From assembly GCF_030653815.1 (NCBI RefSeq), contig NZ_JAURYQ010000021.1, forward strand, positions 1-64,000: a DNA stretch of 64,000 nt, written 5' to 3'. A program made the translations under genes and the position numbers. This stretch comes from Rhodoferax sp. (GTDB taxonomy: Bacteria; Pseudomonadota; Gammaproteobacteria; Burkholderiales; Burkholderiaceae_C). The notes below the pieces were generated by a model, which searched no databases, was not told the origin of the DNA, and saw nothing but the letters and a program-made list of their open reading frames with translations. This document shows, piece by piece, positions 27,444 through 36,354 of the stretch (positions are counted from its first letter, which is position 1; each line of letters opens with the position of its first letter).

Positions 27444-28321
27444 GGGGAGCGATTGTAGAGACCCTGCCACTGGGCCACCCAGTTGGGCAATGCGTCGGCC
27501 AGCGCGTGTTGCCCGGCCAGGCCGAGCATCGCCGCGGCCTGATTGAGCGCAGCCAAGGGGTGAGCGCTATCCAGCGCCTGGGCGCCGTTTTGTTTGCTGA
27601 GTTTTTCGCCATTGGGTCCCAGCACCAGCGGGGTGTGCAGGTAGCGCGGGGTGGGCAGGTGCAGGGCGCGTTGCAGCAAGATCTGGCGGGCGGTGTTGTC
27701 GGCCAGGTCCTGACCGCGTACCACGTCGGTGACGCCTTGGGCGGCGTCGTCCACCACCACCGCCAATTGGTAGGCAAAACAGCCGTCGGCACGCTTCAGG
27801 ATGAAGTCGCCGACGTCAAGCGCCACATCCTGCGATTGCTCGCCCAAACGGCGGTCATGCCAATGCAGCGGCGGCTGCCCTTGGGTGTTGAAGCGCCAGG
27901 CGCGCGCGGGTTTGTCCTGCAGCCCTTTGCGGCAGGTGCCGGGGTAGATCAACTCGCCATGGCGGGGTTTGACCTGGCCGTTGTGCTGCAGGGCAAGTTC
28001 GATGTCACGCCGGCTGCAGCCGCAGGGGTAAGCGTGGCCGCTGGCCATGAGTTCGCTCAGCGCTTGCTGGTAAAGCGGCGTACGCTGCGATTGGTAAACG
28101 GGCGGCTGGTCGCTGTGCAGGCCTAGCGCTGCCAGTTGTTGCCGGATGGTCTGGTCCAGGCCGGGCAGGCAGCGGGTGCTGTCGACGTCTTCGATGCGCA
28201 CCAACCATTGGCCGCCGTGGGCACGGGCATCGAGCCAGCTGGCCAGCGCCGCCACCAGCGAACCCGCGTGCAGCGGGCCAGTGGGTGAGGGGGCGAAACG
28301 GCCGATGTAGGGGGGGGCCAT
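27440..28321 (-). CDS. gluQ: Glutamyl-Q tRNA(Asp) synthetase
   Basis: A 293-residue truncated GluRS paralogue that attaches Glu to queuosine at position 34 of tRNA(Asp). It has only the catalytic core: [16 protein letters not shown] with the HIGH-like HAGS, a Cys/Tyr zinc site (CGCSRRD and YPGTC), and KLSKQNGA as the KMSKS equivalent. No anticodon domain follows, as expected. The start codon lies inside a family A REP half-element. It overlaps trmB by four bases. Confidence 0.93.
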   Translation of the reverse strand: MAPPYIGRFAPSPTGPLHAGSLVAALASWLDARAHGGQWLVRIEDVDSTRCLPGLDQTIRQQLAALGLHSDQPPVYQSQRTPLYQQALSELMASGHAYPCGCSRRDIELALQHNGQVKPRHGELIYPGTCRKGLQDKPARAWRFNTQGQPPLHWHDRRLGEQSQDVALDVGDFILKRADGCFAYQLAVVVDDAAQGVTDVVRGQDLADNTARQILLQRALHLPTPRYLHTPLVLGPNGEKLSKQNGAQALDSAHPLAALNQAAAMLGLAGQHALADALPNWVAQWQGLYNRSP

Positions 28322-28397
28322 CGCGGCGAGGGCGCCGCTCCCACAAATCAACGACATGGGTTTCGGTTTTTGTAGGAGGCCCGCCTCGGGCCGATGG
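28320..28397. repeat. Two REP half-elements, family A, in rearranged order
   Basis: The GCGGCG-AGGG-CGCCGC half (28320-28345) comes first and the GGCCCG-type half (28371-28397) second, with their heads facing each other across 25 bases. This is the reverse of the complete elements. The first half contains the gluQ start; the second ends three bases before the stop of the FAD oxidoreductase gene. Confidence 0.82.
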
Positions 28398-28400
28398 TTT

Positions 28401-29456
28401 TTAAACCACTGCCAGTGCCAGCTCCAACCCTGACACAAACGCGTCTTCCACGCGGTGCCCAATGCACCAGTCGCCGCACACGCCCAGGCCCTTTTTGGCG
28501 TCCCAGAGGTGGCTTTTCCCCAGCGGCTGGACCGTCTTGGCATAAAGCCAGCGCTGGCTGTCGACATGGGCGGGTTCGGCGCGGATGCCGGTGACCTCGC
28601 TGAAGGCCTTCAATAGTTTGGCTTCGACGCGCGGCACGTCGTCGTGAATGTGTTCCTGTGACCAGGCGGGGCTGGCCTGGATGGTCCAGCGCTCGATGGG
28701 TTCCCGCCCGGGTTTGCTCGATTCGCGCGCCAGCCAGGCGATGCGGTGGTGCGTGCTGCGCGCGGCGTTCCATTGCGGCCCCAGGGCCGACAGGCCGGGT
28801 TGCATGGCTTGCGGAAAAGCCAGCATCAGTGTCCAGCAAGGGGCAACCTTGACCTGTTCAAGTTGCTTGAGCCAGGGCTTGGCCTGCTCAGAGGTTTGCA
28901 GCAGGCTGTGCGCTTGGGCGCTGGGAATGGCCAACAAGACGCCATCGAAACCGGAAAAAACATGTTGGGCGCCGTCAGCGCCTTCGGTGCGCAATTGCCA
29001 TTTTTTTTTGTTGACGGCATCAGCTTCGATGCGGTTGACGCGGGTTTCCAGCTCGATGTGGCCACCGGACGCGAGTGGTTCGGCCCAGCCGCTCACCAGC
29101 GACTTCATGCCGGGTACGGCCACCCAGTGGGCGTCGTGGGTGGACAAGCCCGGACCCGCCACATGGCCCATTTCATCAAGCACCTGGACGCTGTTGGCGC
29201 TCCAGCGCTTGCACAGCTTGGGTGTGGTCTCCAGTGCCTGCAGAAAGCGTGCGTCGCGCGCCGTGAAATACTGGGCGCCGTGGTCGAACGAACCAAAGGC
29301 GCTGCTGCGGGTGGCCATGCGGCCGCTGGTGCTGCGGCTTTTCTCGAAAATGGTGACCTGGTGGCCGGCCTGCACCAGCGTACGTGCGCAGGTGATGCCC
29401 GCCATGCCAGCGCCGATGACGGCAAAGTGTTGGGGTGCGCGCGGCGCAGAACTCAT
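28401..29456 (-). CDS. FAD/NAD(P)-dependent amine oxidase-like oxidoreductase (renalase type)
   Basis: A 351-residue flavoprotein. The FAD-binding Rossmann start is [17 protein letters not shown] near residue 11, followed by [17 protein letters not shown] and [12 protein letters not shown], the pattern of bacterial renalase-like proteins. The C-terminal FAD motif [19 protein letters not shown] is present near 325. The substrate is unknown. The ATG at 29456 has GGAG seven bases upstream. It is preceded by the LysR gene on the same strand. Confidence 0.88.
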   Translation of the reverse strand: MSSAPRAPQHFAVIGAGMAGITCARTLVQAGHQVTIFEKSRSTSGRMATRSSAFGSFDHGAQYFTARDARFLQALETTPKLCKRWSANSVQVLDEMGHVAGPGLSTHDAHWVAVPGMKSLVSGWAEPLASGGHIELETRVNRIEADAVNKKKWQLRTEGADGAQHVFSGFDGVLLAIPSAQAHSLLQTSEQAKPWLKQLEQVKVAPCWTLMLAFPQAMQPGLSALGPQWNAARSTHHRIAWLARESSKPGREPIERWTIQASPAWSQEHIHDDVPRVEAKLLKAFSEVTGIRAEPAHVDSQRWLYAKTVQPLGKSHLWDAKKGLGVCGDWCIGHRVEDAFVSGLELALAVV

Positions 29457-29534
29457 ATTTTTCTCCAGTTGGTAACGATGCATTTGTCAATGTGTATGGG
29501 ACTGTATGGGACCGACTTTACCAGCCGGGCTGGG

Positions 29535-29580
29535 GTAGGGTCGACTTCAGTCGACCTGGTCGAATAAATTCGGCCCTACG
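29535..29580. repeat. Palindromic repeat, family B (degenerate copy)
   Basis: GTAGGG, then a TCGAC-TTCA-GTCGA hairpin, CCTGG, a second degenerate arm and CCCTAC. The arms form an imperfect 20-base inverted repeat. It starts 7 bases past the lysR-type gene stop, in the position of a 3' hairpin. Confidence 0.78.
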
Positions 29581-29586
29581 AATACC

Positions 29587-30522
29587 CTACAGGCCCCGAT
29601 GGCGCTCCAGCAAGGCGGTGCGGGTGGTAGGGCTTTCCAGTTGCGTCAACCACCATTGCAGGGCACGCCCGGGGGCGTTGCTGGCGGCGCGCCAGGCGTA
29701 GTTGACGCCCACCACGCGGGGCGCACGCTCGGTTTGCTTGACTACCAGGCGGCCGGTGTCGATGAACGGGCCGGCCATGCATTCGGGTAGCGAGCCACAA
29801 CCCAGGCCGCGCAATTGGGCGTCGAGCTTGTCCTGCATGGTGGCCACGGTGAAAACATCCTGCCCGCCCAGCAGACCAATCGTCACGCCCCGGCCACGGC
29901 TGATGGTGTCGGCCACGGCCACGGCGCGGTGCGCACGCATGGCTTCGTCGCTAAGCGGCTCGGGGGCCTGAGCCAGCGGGTGGTGCGGCGCCACCGCATA
30001 GACAAAGCGCACATCGCCCAGCGGCTTGGCGTGGATGGCGGTGTTTTGCACCAGATCGGCCACGCCCAGCGCCAGGTCGGCCTCGCCGCTGGTCAGGGCT
30101 TCGAGCGTGCCCGACAGGGTTTCGTCGCGCAGGCGGATGCGGGTGGGCGGATTCTGATCAAAAAAGCTGTCGACCAGTTCCATCACCGTGGCTTTGGCAA
30201 TGATGCTGTCCACGGCCAGCGTCAATTGTGGCTCCCATCCGGTGGCCACACGTTTGACGCGGTTGGCGACCGCTTCCAGGTCTTCCAGCAGGCGTTCGCC
30301 TTCGCGCAGCAGCTCGTGACCCGCCACGGTAGGCAGGGCGCGGCGTGAGCTGCGGTCGAACAGCAGCACATCGAGCGCGTCTTCGAGCTGGCGCACGCGG
30401 TAGGTGAGGGCGCTGGGAACCATGCCCAGCACGCGCGCGGCGGCAGCGAAACTGCCGGTGCTGGCAATGGTTTGCAGCATGGCGAGCGCTTCAGGCGTCA
30501 ATACATTGCGTGCAGTTTGCAT
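29587..30522 (-). CDS. LysR-family transcriptional regulator
   Basis: A 311-residue regulator. The N-terminal helix-turn-helix spans about residues 8-65 (GSFAAAARVLGMVPSALTYRVRQLE); a periplasmic-binding-like effector domain follows from about 95. It diverges from the pirin and flavodoxin-like genes, the normal layout when a LysR protein controls its neighbours. A palindromic candidate operator lies at 30538-30554. The effector is unknown; electrophile or quinone stress would fit the neighbours. Confidence 0.92.
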   Translation of the reverse strand: MQTARNVLTPEALAMLQTIASTGSFAAAARVLGMVPSALTYRVRQLEDALDVLLFDRSSRRALPTVAGHELLREGERLLEDLEAVANRVKRVATGWEPQLTLAVDSIIAKATVMELVDSFFDQNPPTRIRLRDETLSGTLEALTSGEADLALGVADLVQNTAIHAKPLGDVRFVYAVAPHHPLAQAPEPLSDEAMRAHRAVAVADTISRGRGVTIGLLGGQDVFTVATMQDKLDAQLRGLGCGSLPECMAGPFIDTGRLVVKQTERAPRVVGVNYAWRAASNAPGRALQWWLTQLESPTTRTALLERHRGL

Positions 30523-30537
30523 GGTGTGCCTCTTTCA

Positions 30538-30554
30538 ATTCAAACAGATTGAAT
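30538..30554. promoter_or_regulatory. Candidate LysR operator
   Basis: ATTCAA-N5-TTGAAT is a perfect inverted repeat that fits the T-N11-A rule of LysR boxes. It lies 16 bases upstream of the lysR ATG and 74 bases before the pirin ATG. The assignment to this regulator is inferred from position. Confidence 0.6.
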
Positions 30555-30627
30555 GATGCCATCAAATCCCAAGACCTTTTGTCGCTTGTTTTACAACTAC
30601 ATTGGAGGCTATCCAAGGAGACACACC

Positions 30628-31329
30628 ATGATCACCCTCAGACCTTCCCAGGAGCGCGGCTATGCAGACCATGGCTGGCTCAAGTCGTTTCACAGTTTTT
30701 CGTTTGCCGGGTATTACGACCCGGCACACATGGGTTGGGGCAACTTGCGCGTCATCAACGAAGACCGCGTGGCCCCAGGCAAAGGTTTTGGCACCCATGG
30801 CCACCGCGACATGGAAATTGTGAGCTATGTATTGCAAGGCGCGCTGGCGCACAAGGACAGCATGGGCAACGTCAAGTCCATCCCGCCCGGGGACGTGCAG
30901 CGGATGAGCGCCGGCACCGGTGTGCAGCACAGCGAATTCAATTTCGCACCCAACGAGACCACGCATTTTTTGCAGATCTGGATCGAGCCGGATGCGAAGG
31001 GCGTCGAGCCCAGCTACGAGCAAACCACTTTTGCCGATGCGGCCAAGCAGGGTCGGTTGTGCTTGGTGGCATCGCCTGATGGCGCGCAGGGTTCGGTGCG
31101 ACTCAACGCCGATGCCCGTTTGTATGCGGGTTTGTTTGATGTCGGACAGACTGCCACGCTGGACCTGGCCGCTGGTCGCAAGTCTTATGTGCACCTGGTT
31201 CGCGGCGCCCTGACGGTGAACGGCCTGGCCCTGCGCACCGGCGATGCCGCCCTGCTGGACGGCGAGACACAGGTGGTGTTGAACGATGCGCAGGATGCCG
31301 AAGTGCTGGTGTTTGACCTGTCCGCGTAA
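30628..31329 (+). CDS. Pirin family protein (YhaK/YhhW-like bicupin)
   Basis: A 233-residue two-cupin protein. Metal ligands of the N-terminal cupin are visible in FGTHGHRDMEIVSYV and in VQHSEFN. Bacterial relatives act as quercetin 2,3-dioxygenases or redox sensors; the true substrate is unknown. AAGGAG lies seven bases before the ATG at 30628. It is the first gene of a pair with the flavodoxin-like reductase and diverges from the LysR gene. Confidence 0.92.
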   Translation: MITLRPSQERGYADHGWLKSFHSFSFAGYYDPAHMGWGNLRVINEDRVAPGKGFGTHGHRDMEIVSYVLQGALAHKDSMGNVKSIPPGDVQRMSAGTGVQHSEFNFAPNETTHFLQIWIEPDAKGVEPSYEQTTFADAAKQGRLCLVASPDGAQGSVRLNADARLYAGLFDVGQTATLDLAAGRKSYVHLVRGALTVNGLALRTGDAALLDGETQVVLNDAQDAEVLVFDLSA

Positions 31330-31365
31330 GCAGATATATTTCAATTTTCAAAAGGAGCTTTCACC

Positions 31366-31920
31366 ATGGCAAAAGTTGCAGTTGTTTTTCATTCAGGTTA
31401 TGGCCACACCCTGCGCATGGCGCAATCGGTGGCGGATGGTGCCAACGCCGATCTGGTGGCGATTGACGCCGATGGCAACCTGACAGAAGACGGCTGGGCC
31501 ACCCTGAACGAAGCCGACGCCATCCTCATGGGCAGCCCCACTTACATGGGCAGCGTGAGCTGGCAGTTCAAGAAGTTTGCTGATGCGTCGAGCAAAGCCT
31601 GGTTCAGCCAGGCCTGGAAAGACAAGATTTTTGGCGGTTTTACCGCCAGTGCCAACGTCAATGGCGACAAACATTCCACGCTGCACTACTTCATGACGCT
31701 GGCCATGCAGCACGGCGGCATCTGGGTGGGCACGGGCCTGCACTACAACAACACCAAGGCGTCGCAGCGCAATGACATCAATTACCTGGCGTCCAGCGCC
31801 GGCCCCATGGCGCAAACACCCGGCGACGCTGGTGGTGCAGAAATGAACGCCGGCGACCTGGAGACCGCCCGCCTGTTCGGCCAGCGCGTGGCCGAGTTGG
31901 CGGGCAAATTCAAGGGATAA
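31366..31920 (+). CDS. Flavodoxin-like NAD(P)H:quinone oxidoreductase (WrbA-related)
   Basis: A 184-residue FMN-binding protein. The phosphate loop is FHSGYGHTLRMA near residue 9 and the isoalloxazine loop is GSPTYMGSVSWQFK near 55. WrbA-like proteins carry out two-electron quinone reduction and avoid semiquinones. It is 36 bases downstream of pirin and probably in the same LysR-controlled unit. It is shorter than E. coli WrbA (198) and lacks part of its insertion, so I give no symbol. Confidence 0.88.
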   Translation: MAKVAVVFHSGYGHTLRMAQSVADGANADLVAIDADGNLTEDGWATLNEADAILMGSPTYMGSVSWQFKKFADASSKAWFSQAWKDKIFGGFTASANVNGDKHSTLHYFMTLAMQHGGIWVGTGLHYNNTKASQRNDINYLASSAGPMAQTPGDAGGAEMNAGDLETARLFGQRVAELAGKFKG

Positions 31921-31937
31921 GCCGCGATAATCGCGGC
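31921..31937. other. Palindrome before the rlmB start
   Basis: GCCGCGAT-A-ATCGCGGC is a perfect 8-bp inverted repeat directly between the upstream TAA and the rlmB ATG (two bases away). GATAAT inside it resembles a -10 hexamer. It could be a short promoter/leader or a hairpin that affects rlmB initiation. Confidence 0.5.
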
Positions 31938-31939
31938 CT

Positions 31940-32710
31940 ATGTCCAATCCCAAAGTTCTGTTCGGCTTTCATGCCGTGGGCGTGCGCCTCAAGACTGCGC
32001 CCAAATCCATTGTTGAAATCTACATCGACCCAACCCGGCGCGATGCTCGCATGCGCCAGTTTGTCGACAAGGTCAAGGAAGCCGGTGTGCGTCTGCTGGA
32101 GGCTGACGGCATGCGCCTGGCCAAGCTGTGCGGCAGCCACGGGCACCAGGGCGTGGCTGCTCGGGTGCATGAGCTCACGCAAGTGACTTCCCTCGACGAA
32201 TTGCTGGAACAGCTCGAAGCGACCCAGTTGGAGCTGCCCGCGAACGAGCGCGTGCAACCGCTGATTCTGGTGCTGGATGGCGTGACCGACCCGCATAACC
32301 TGGGCGCCTGCCTGCGCGTGGCCGATGGTGCCGGCGTGCATGCCGTGATTGCCCCCAAAGACCATGCGGCCGGCATCAACGCCACCGTGGCCAAAGTGGC
32401 CAGTGGTGCCGCCGAGACTGTGCCGTATTTCATGGTCACCAACCTGGCGCGCACCTTGAATGAGCTCAAGGAACGCAACATCTGGATCATTGGCACCAGC
32501 GACGTGGCCACTAAAACGCTTTACCAGGCTGATCTGAAAGGACCTGTAGCGCTGGTGCTGGGCGCCGAGGGCGACGGCATGCGCCAGCTCACCGCCAAGA
32601 CCTGTGACGAACTCATCAGCATCCCGATGCGCGGTGCAGTGGAGAGCCTGAATGTGTCGGTGGCGAGTGGTGTGTGCCTGTACGAGGCGTTGCGGCAGAG
32701 GACTTTGTAG
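31940..32710 (+). CDS. rlmB: 23S rRNA (guanosine-2'-O)-methyltransferase RlmB
   Basis: A 256-residue SPOUT methyltransferase modifying G2251 of 23S rRNA. The N-terminal L30e-like substrate domain covers about residues 5-80 (VLFGFHAVGVRL). The SPOUT core has LDGVTDPHNLGACLRVADG near 112, then LVLGAEGDGMR and the knot IPMRGAVESLNVSVA. It lies 19 bases after the flavodoxin-like gene but is functionally unrelated to it. Confidence 0.95.
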   Translation: MSNPKVLFGFHAVGVRLKTAPKSIVEIYIDPTRRDARMRQFVDKVKEAGVRLLEADGMRLAKLCGSHGHQGVAARVHELTQVTSLDELLEQLEATQLELPANERVQPLILVLDGVTDPHNLGACLRVADGAGVHAVIAPKDHAAGINATVAKVASGAAETVPYFMVTNLARTLNELKERNIWIIGTSDVATKTLYQADLKGPVALVLGAEGDGMRQLTAKTCDELISIPMRGAVESLNVSVASGVCLYEALRQRTL

Positions 32711-32724
32711 ACGGCCCTGTCTTC

Positions 32725-32780
32725 GCGGGAGGCCCGCCCTCGGGCAGGGGTTCAATCGCGGCGAGGGCGCCGCTCCTACA
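32725..32780. repeat. REP doublet, family A, between rlmB and rfbC
   Basis: A complete but slightly shortened copy: the GGCCCG-CCCT-CGGGC half has lost its GATGG tail, the GCGGCG-AGGG-CGCCGC half is intact, and the right end is CTCCTACA. It separates two converging genes and its edge contains the rfbC stop codon. Confidence 0.85.
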
Positions 32781-33327
32781 AAAATGTTGATGCGCTGGCC
32801 AGCGGCAACCCCGCCATGTCCTTGGCGGCCAGCAGTGGTGGAGCCTCGATCGGCCAGTTGACGCCAACCGTAGGGTCGTTCCACAACAGGCTGCGCTCAT
32901 GCTCTGGGTACCAGTAGTCGGTGGTTTTGTACAAAAACTCGGCACTGTCGCTGGTCACCAGAAAGCCGTGGGCAAAACCTGGCGGGATCCAGAGTTGGCG
33001 CTTGTTTTCTGCCGACAACAGTACGCCTTCCCATTGTCCAAATTGGGGCGAGGTACGGCGCATGTCGACCGCCACGTCAAACACCTCGCCCTGCGTCACC
33101 CGCACCAGTTTCCCCTGCGCATGCGCGATCTGGTAGTGCAGGCCACGTAGCACGCCTTTGGCCGATTTGCTGTGATTGTCCTGCACAAATTGCACGTCCA
33201 GGCCAGTGCATTGGGCGAAGTCGCGTGCGTTGAAGCTCTCGAAAAAGAAACCACGGGCATCGCCAAAAACCTTGGGTTCAAGAATCAGCACGCCGGGCAG
33301 GGCGGTAGGGGTGACGGTGTAGGGCAT
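32776..33327 (-). CDS. rfbC: dTDP-4-dehydrorhamnose 3,5-epimerase
   Basis: A 183-residue RmlC cupin-fold epimerase, third step of dTDP-L-rhamnose synthesis. Marks are EPKVFGDARGFFFESFN near residue 17, LRGLHYQ with the catalytic His near 60, and IPPGFAHGF near 115. It is the last gene of rfbB-rfbD-rfbA-rfbC, four bases after rfbA. Its TAG stop lies in the edge of a family A REP element (CTCCTACA read in reverse). Confidence 0.95.
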   Translation of the reverse strand: MPYTVTPTALPGVLILEPKVFGDARGFFFESFNARDFAQCTGLDVQFVQDNHSKSAKGVLRGLHYQIAHAQGKLVRVTQGEVFDVAVDMRRTSPQFGQWEGVLLSAENKRQLWIPPGFAHGFLVTSDSAEFLYKTTDYWYPEHERSLLWNDPTVGVNWPIEAPPLLAAKDMAGLPLASASTFL

Positions 33328-33330
33328 GTC

Positions 33331-34203
33331 TTACTTCAAAAGGCTCAACAAATACTGCCCATAGCCATTTTTGGCCAGGGGTGCGGCGAGTTTTTGAATT
33401 TGGGCGGCGTCGATCCAGCTTTGGCCAAAAGCAATCTCCTCGGGGCAGGCGACTTGCAGGCCCTGGCGCTTTTGCAGGGTGGCAATGAAGCTGGCGGCCT
33501 CCAGCAGGCTGTCGTGGGTGCCGGTGTCGAGCCAGGCGTAGCCCCGGCCCATGATTTCGACGTTGAGCTGGCCCTGCTCCAGGTAGCGCCGGTTGACGTC
33601 GGTGATTTCCAGCTCACCGCGCGCCGACGGTTGAATGCTGGCGGCAATGTCGCAGACCTGGTTGTCGTAAAAATACAGGCCGGTGACGGCGTAATTGCTC
33701 TTGGGCTGTTTGGGCTTTTCCTCGATGCTGACAGCGCGTTTGTGGGCATCGAACTCGACCACGCCATAACGCTCGGGGTCTGTCACATGGTAGGCAAAAA
33801 CGCTGGCCCCACTTTGGCGCTCGTCGGCATGGGTCAGTTGCTTGACCAGGTCATGGCCGTAAAAAATGTTGTCGCCCAACACCAGCGCACTGGGCTGACC
33901 GGCCACGAAGTCGCGCCCGATGATGAAGGCTTGCGCCAGGCCGTCGGGGCTGGGCTGCACCGCGTAGCTGATCGCCATGCCCCATTGGCTGCCGTCGCCA
34001 AGCAGGTCGGCAAAACGCGGCGTGTCCTGCGGCGTGGAGATCACCAGCACCTCGCGAATTCCGGCCAGCATGAGCGTGCTCAAGGGGTAATAGATCATGG
34101 GCTTGTCGTAGACCGGCATGAGCTGCTTGCTGACCGCCTGTGTGACCGGGTAAAGCCGGGTGCCGGAGCCGCCAGCGAGGATGATGCCTTTGCGTTGTGT
34201 CAT
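33331..34203 (-). CDS. rfbA: Glucose-1-phosphate thymidylyltransferase
   Basis: A 290-residue RmlA that makes dTDP-glucose from glucose-1-phosphate and dTTP, the first committed step of dTDP-rhamnose synthesis. The nucleotide-binding start is [32 protein letters not shown] and [11 protein letters not shown] follow. The ATG at 34203 gives the usual length; the longer upstream frame is antisense leftover. It lies 35 bases after rfbD. Confidence 0.96.
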   Translation of the reverse strand: MTQRKGIILAGGSGTRLYPVTQAVSKQLMPVYDKPMIYYPLSTLMLAGIREVLVISTPQDTPRFADLLGDGSQWGMAISYAVQPSPDGLAQAFIIGRDFVAGQPSALVLGDNIFYGHDLVKQLTHADERQSGASVFAYHVTDPERYGVVEFDAHKRAVSIEEKPKQPKSNYAVTGLYFYDNQVCDIAASIQPSARGELEITDVNRRYLEQGQLNVEIMGRGYAWLDTGTHDSLLEAASFIATLQKRQGLQVACPEEIAFGQSWIDAAQIQKLAAPLAKNGYGQYLLSLLK

Positions 34204-34238
34204 TTTTTTATTCCCTTGAGTTTTCGAGCGGGCCAGAT

Positions 34239-35150
34239 TTATTCGGCCGTTATGGTCTCTGCCAGCATACGGTCTACCCCAAGTTGCCATTCCGGCAGGG
34301 ACAGGCCAAACGTTTCCTGAAGCTTGCCGGTGTCCAGGCGGGAGTTCAGCGGCCGCTGGGCTGGCGTGGGGAAGGCGCTGGTGGGCACGGGCTCTATCGC
34401 GGTCGACTTGATTGCCAAGCCGGGTTGCAACTTCCTTGCCTGTGCGATGACATATTGGGCGTAGTCGAACCAGGTGGTGCAACCGCTGGCCACCAGGTGG
34501 TAAATGCCGGCCAGGGCCTGGGTGTCTGCCCCCGGTTGGCGCACCTGGCGGATGGCGTGGGCGGTCACGTCGGCAATCAGCTCGGCACCGGTGGGGGCAC
34601 CAAACTGGTCGTTGATGACCTTGAGCTGGTCACGTTCCTGGGCCAGGCGCAGCATGGTCTTGGCAAAGTTGCCGCCGCGCGCCGAATAGACCCAGCTGGT
34701 CCGGAAAATCAGGTGGCGCGGGCAGACCCAGTCGATCATGTGCTCGCCCAGCAACTTGGTCTGGCCGTACACATTCAGCGGAAAGGTGGGGTCGTCTTCA
34801 CGCCAGGGCCGGTCGCCGCCGCCGCCAAAGACGTAGTCGGTGCTGTAGTGCACCAGCCAGGCACCCAGCTGGGCTGCCTCACGCGCCAGGACTTCGGGCG
34901 CATGGGCATTGATGGCGCTCGCCAGTTCGGGTTCGCTCTCGGCCTTGTCCACTGCGGTGTAGGCGGCGGCGTTGACGATGACGTCGGGCCGGACGGTGCG
35001 CACGGTGTCGGCCAGGCCTGCCTGGTTCGCGAGATCGCCGCAAAACTCGCTGCTGTGGCGGTCCAGCGCAATGAGCTCACCCAGGGGCGCCAGGCTGCGC
35101 TGCAGTTCCCAGCCGACCTGGCCGTTCTTACCTAAAAGAAGAATTTTCAT
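34239..35150 (-). CDS. rfbD: dTDP-4-dehydrorhamnose reductase
   Basis: A 303-residue RmlD short-chain reductase, last step to dTDP-L-rhamnose. The Rossmann start is [30 protein letters not shown] near residue 65 and the YSTDYVFGG and YGQTKLLGE segments carry the active-site Ser/Thr and YxxxK. Its ATG overlaps the rfbB TGA (ATGA), so the two are coupled. Confidence 0.95.
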   Translation of the reverse strand: MKILLLGKNGQVGWELQRSLAPLGELIALDRHSSEFCGDLANQAGLADTVRTVRPDVIVNAAAYTAVDKAESEPELASAINAHAPEVLAREAAQLGAWLVHYSTDYVFGGGGDRPWREDDPTFPLNVYGQTKLLGEHMIDWVCPRHLIFRTSWVYSARGGNFAKTMLRLAQERDQLKVINDQFGAPTGAELIADVTAHAIRQVRQPGADTQALAGIYHLVASGCTTWFDYAQYVIAQARKLQPGLAIKSTAIEPVPTSAFPTPAQRPLNSRLDTGKLQETFGLSLPEWQLGVDRMLAETITAE

Positions 35151-36226
35151 GCGTATTGCTTTTGTACCCAGTCCCGGTAGGCGCCGCTTTGCACATGGGC
35201 GACCCAGTCGGGGTGGTCGAGGTACCACTGCACGGTTTTTCGGATGCCGGACTCAAAGGTCTCGGCAGGTTTCCAGCCGAGTTCGCGTTCCAGCTTGCGG
35301 GCATCAATGGCGTAACGACGGTCATGACCGGGGCGATCGGTGACGTAGGTGATCTGGTCTTTGTAGGGCTTGCCATCAGGTCGCGGGCGCAGCTCGTCGA
35401 GCAAGGCGCAGACCGTGTGCACGATGTCCAGGTTGGCCTTTTCGTTCCAGCCGCCCACGTTGTAGATTTCGCCCAGGCGGCCGGCTTCGAGCACGCGACG
35501 GATCGCGCTGCAGTGGTCTTTCACGTACAGCCAGTCGCGAATCTGCTGGCCGTCGCCATAGACCGGCAAAGGTTTGCCGGCCAGCGCGTTGACGATCATC
35601 AGCGGGATGAGTTTTTCGGGGAAGTGGTAGGGACCGTAATTGTTGGAGCAGTTGGTGGTGAGCACCGGCAGTCCGTAGGTGTGGTGCCAGGCACGCACCA
35701 GGTGGTCGCTGGCGGCCTTGCTGGCGCTGTACGGGCTGTTGGGCTCGATGTGGCTGGTCTCGGTGAAGGCCGGGTCGTCCTTTTTCAGTGAACCATAAAC
35801 TTCGTCCGTGGACACATGCAAAAACCGGAAATTACCCTTTGTGGGAACGACGCCCCCGTCGCGATGGTCTTCGGGCAAGCCTGACCAGTACCCTCGCACC
35901 GACTCCAGCAGGTTGAAGGTGCCCACGATGTTGGTCTGGATAAATTCACCCGGGCCGTGGATGGAGCGGTCGACGTGGCTTTCGGCGGCAAAGTTGACCA
36001 CGGCGCGCGGCTGGTGTGTGGCCAGCAGCTGGCTCACCAGCGTGGTGTCGCCAATATCGCCCTGCACCAAGTCGTGGCGGGCGTCACCCTGCAGGCTTTG
36101 CAGGGTTTCGGGGTTGCCGGCGTAGGTGAGCTTGTCGAGGTTGATGACCGGCTCGTCATGGATGGCCAGCCAGTCGAGAACAAAATTGGCACCAATAAAA
36201 CCGGCTCCGCCCGTGACCAAAATCAT
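35147..36226 (-). CDS. rfbB: dTDP-glucose 4,6-dehydratase
   Basis: A 359-residue RmlB, second step of dTDP-rhamnose synthesis. [15 protein letters not shown] binds [16 protein letters not shown] near residue 83, STDEVYG near 140 and the catalytic [10 protein letters not shown] near 168 are present. Between YWSGLP and NFRFLH (about residues 120-130) there is an extra segment ([13 protein letters not shown]) that coincides with a family A-like palindrome in the DNA. Apart from this insertion the protein looks intact. It heads rfbBDAC. Confidence 0.95.
   Translation of the reverse strand: MILVTGGAGFIGANFVLDWLAIHDEPVINLDKLTYAGNPETLQSLQGDARHDLVQGDIGDTTLVSQLLATHQPRAVVNFAAESHVDRSIHGPGEFIQTNIVGTFNLLESVRGYWSGLPEDHRDGGVVPTKGNFRFLHVSTDEVYGSLKKDDPAFTETSHIEPNSPYSASKAASDHLVRAWHHTYGLPVLTTNCSNNYGPYHFPEKLIPLMIVNALAGKPLPVYGDGQQIRDWLYVKDHCSAIRRVLEAGRLGEIYNVGGWNEKANLDIVHTVCALLDELRPRPDGKPYKDQITYVTDRPGHDRRYAIDARKLERELGWKPAETFESGIRKTVQWYLDHPDWVAHVQSGAYRDWVQKQYA
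35840..35867. repeat. REP half-element variant inside rfbB
   Basis: TGTGGGA, then CGACG-CCCCC-CGTCG core pairing, then GATGG: the family A plan with a third, covarying stem. It differs from the GCGGCG half at five of 28 positions. It is in frame within rfbB. Confidence 0.7.
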
Positions 36227-36310
36227 GTTGTTTCCCTATGCATTTTTGAATGCGGAGAGTGTAAGGGCGCTGAAGTCGAGATTGTTGTGGGCGTGTGGCG
36301 TAAAGAACAG

Positions 36311-36336
36311 CCATCGGCCCGAGGCGGGCCTCCACA
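36311..36336. repeat. REP half-element, family A
   Basis: Read on the minus strand: TGTGGA head, GGCCCG/CGGGCC stem shortened by one loop base, GATGG tail. It lies 18 bases past the ABC-F stop and 84 bases before the rfbB ATG, in the gap between two minus-strand genes. Confidence 0.8.
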
Positions 36337-36354
36337 AGATTCAGCAACAGTCGT

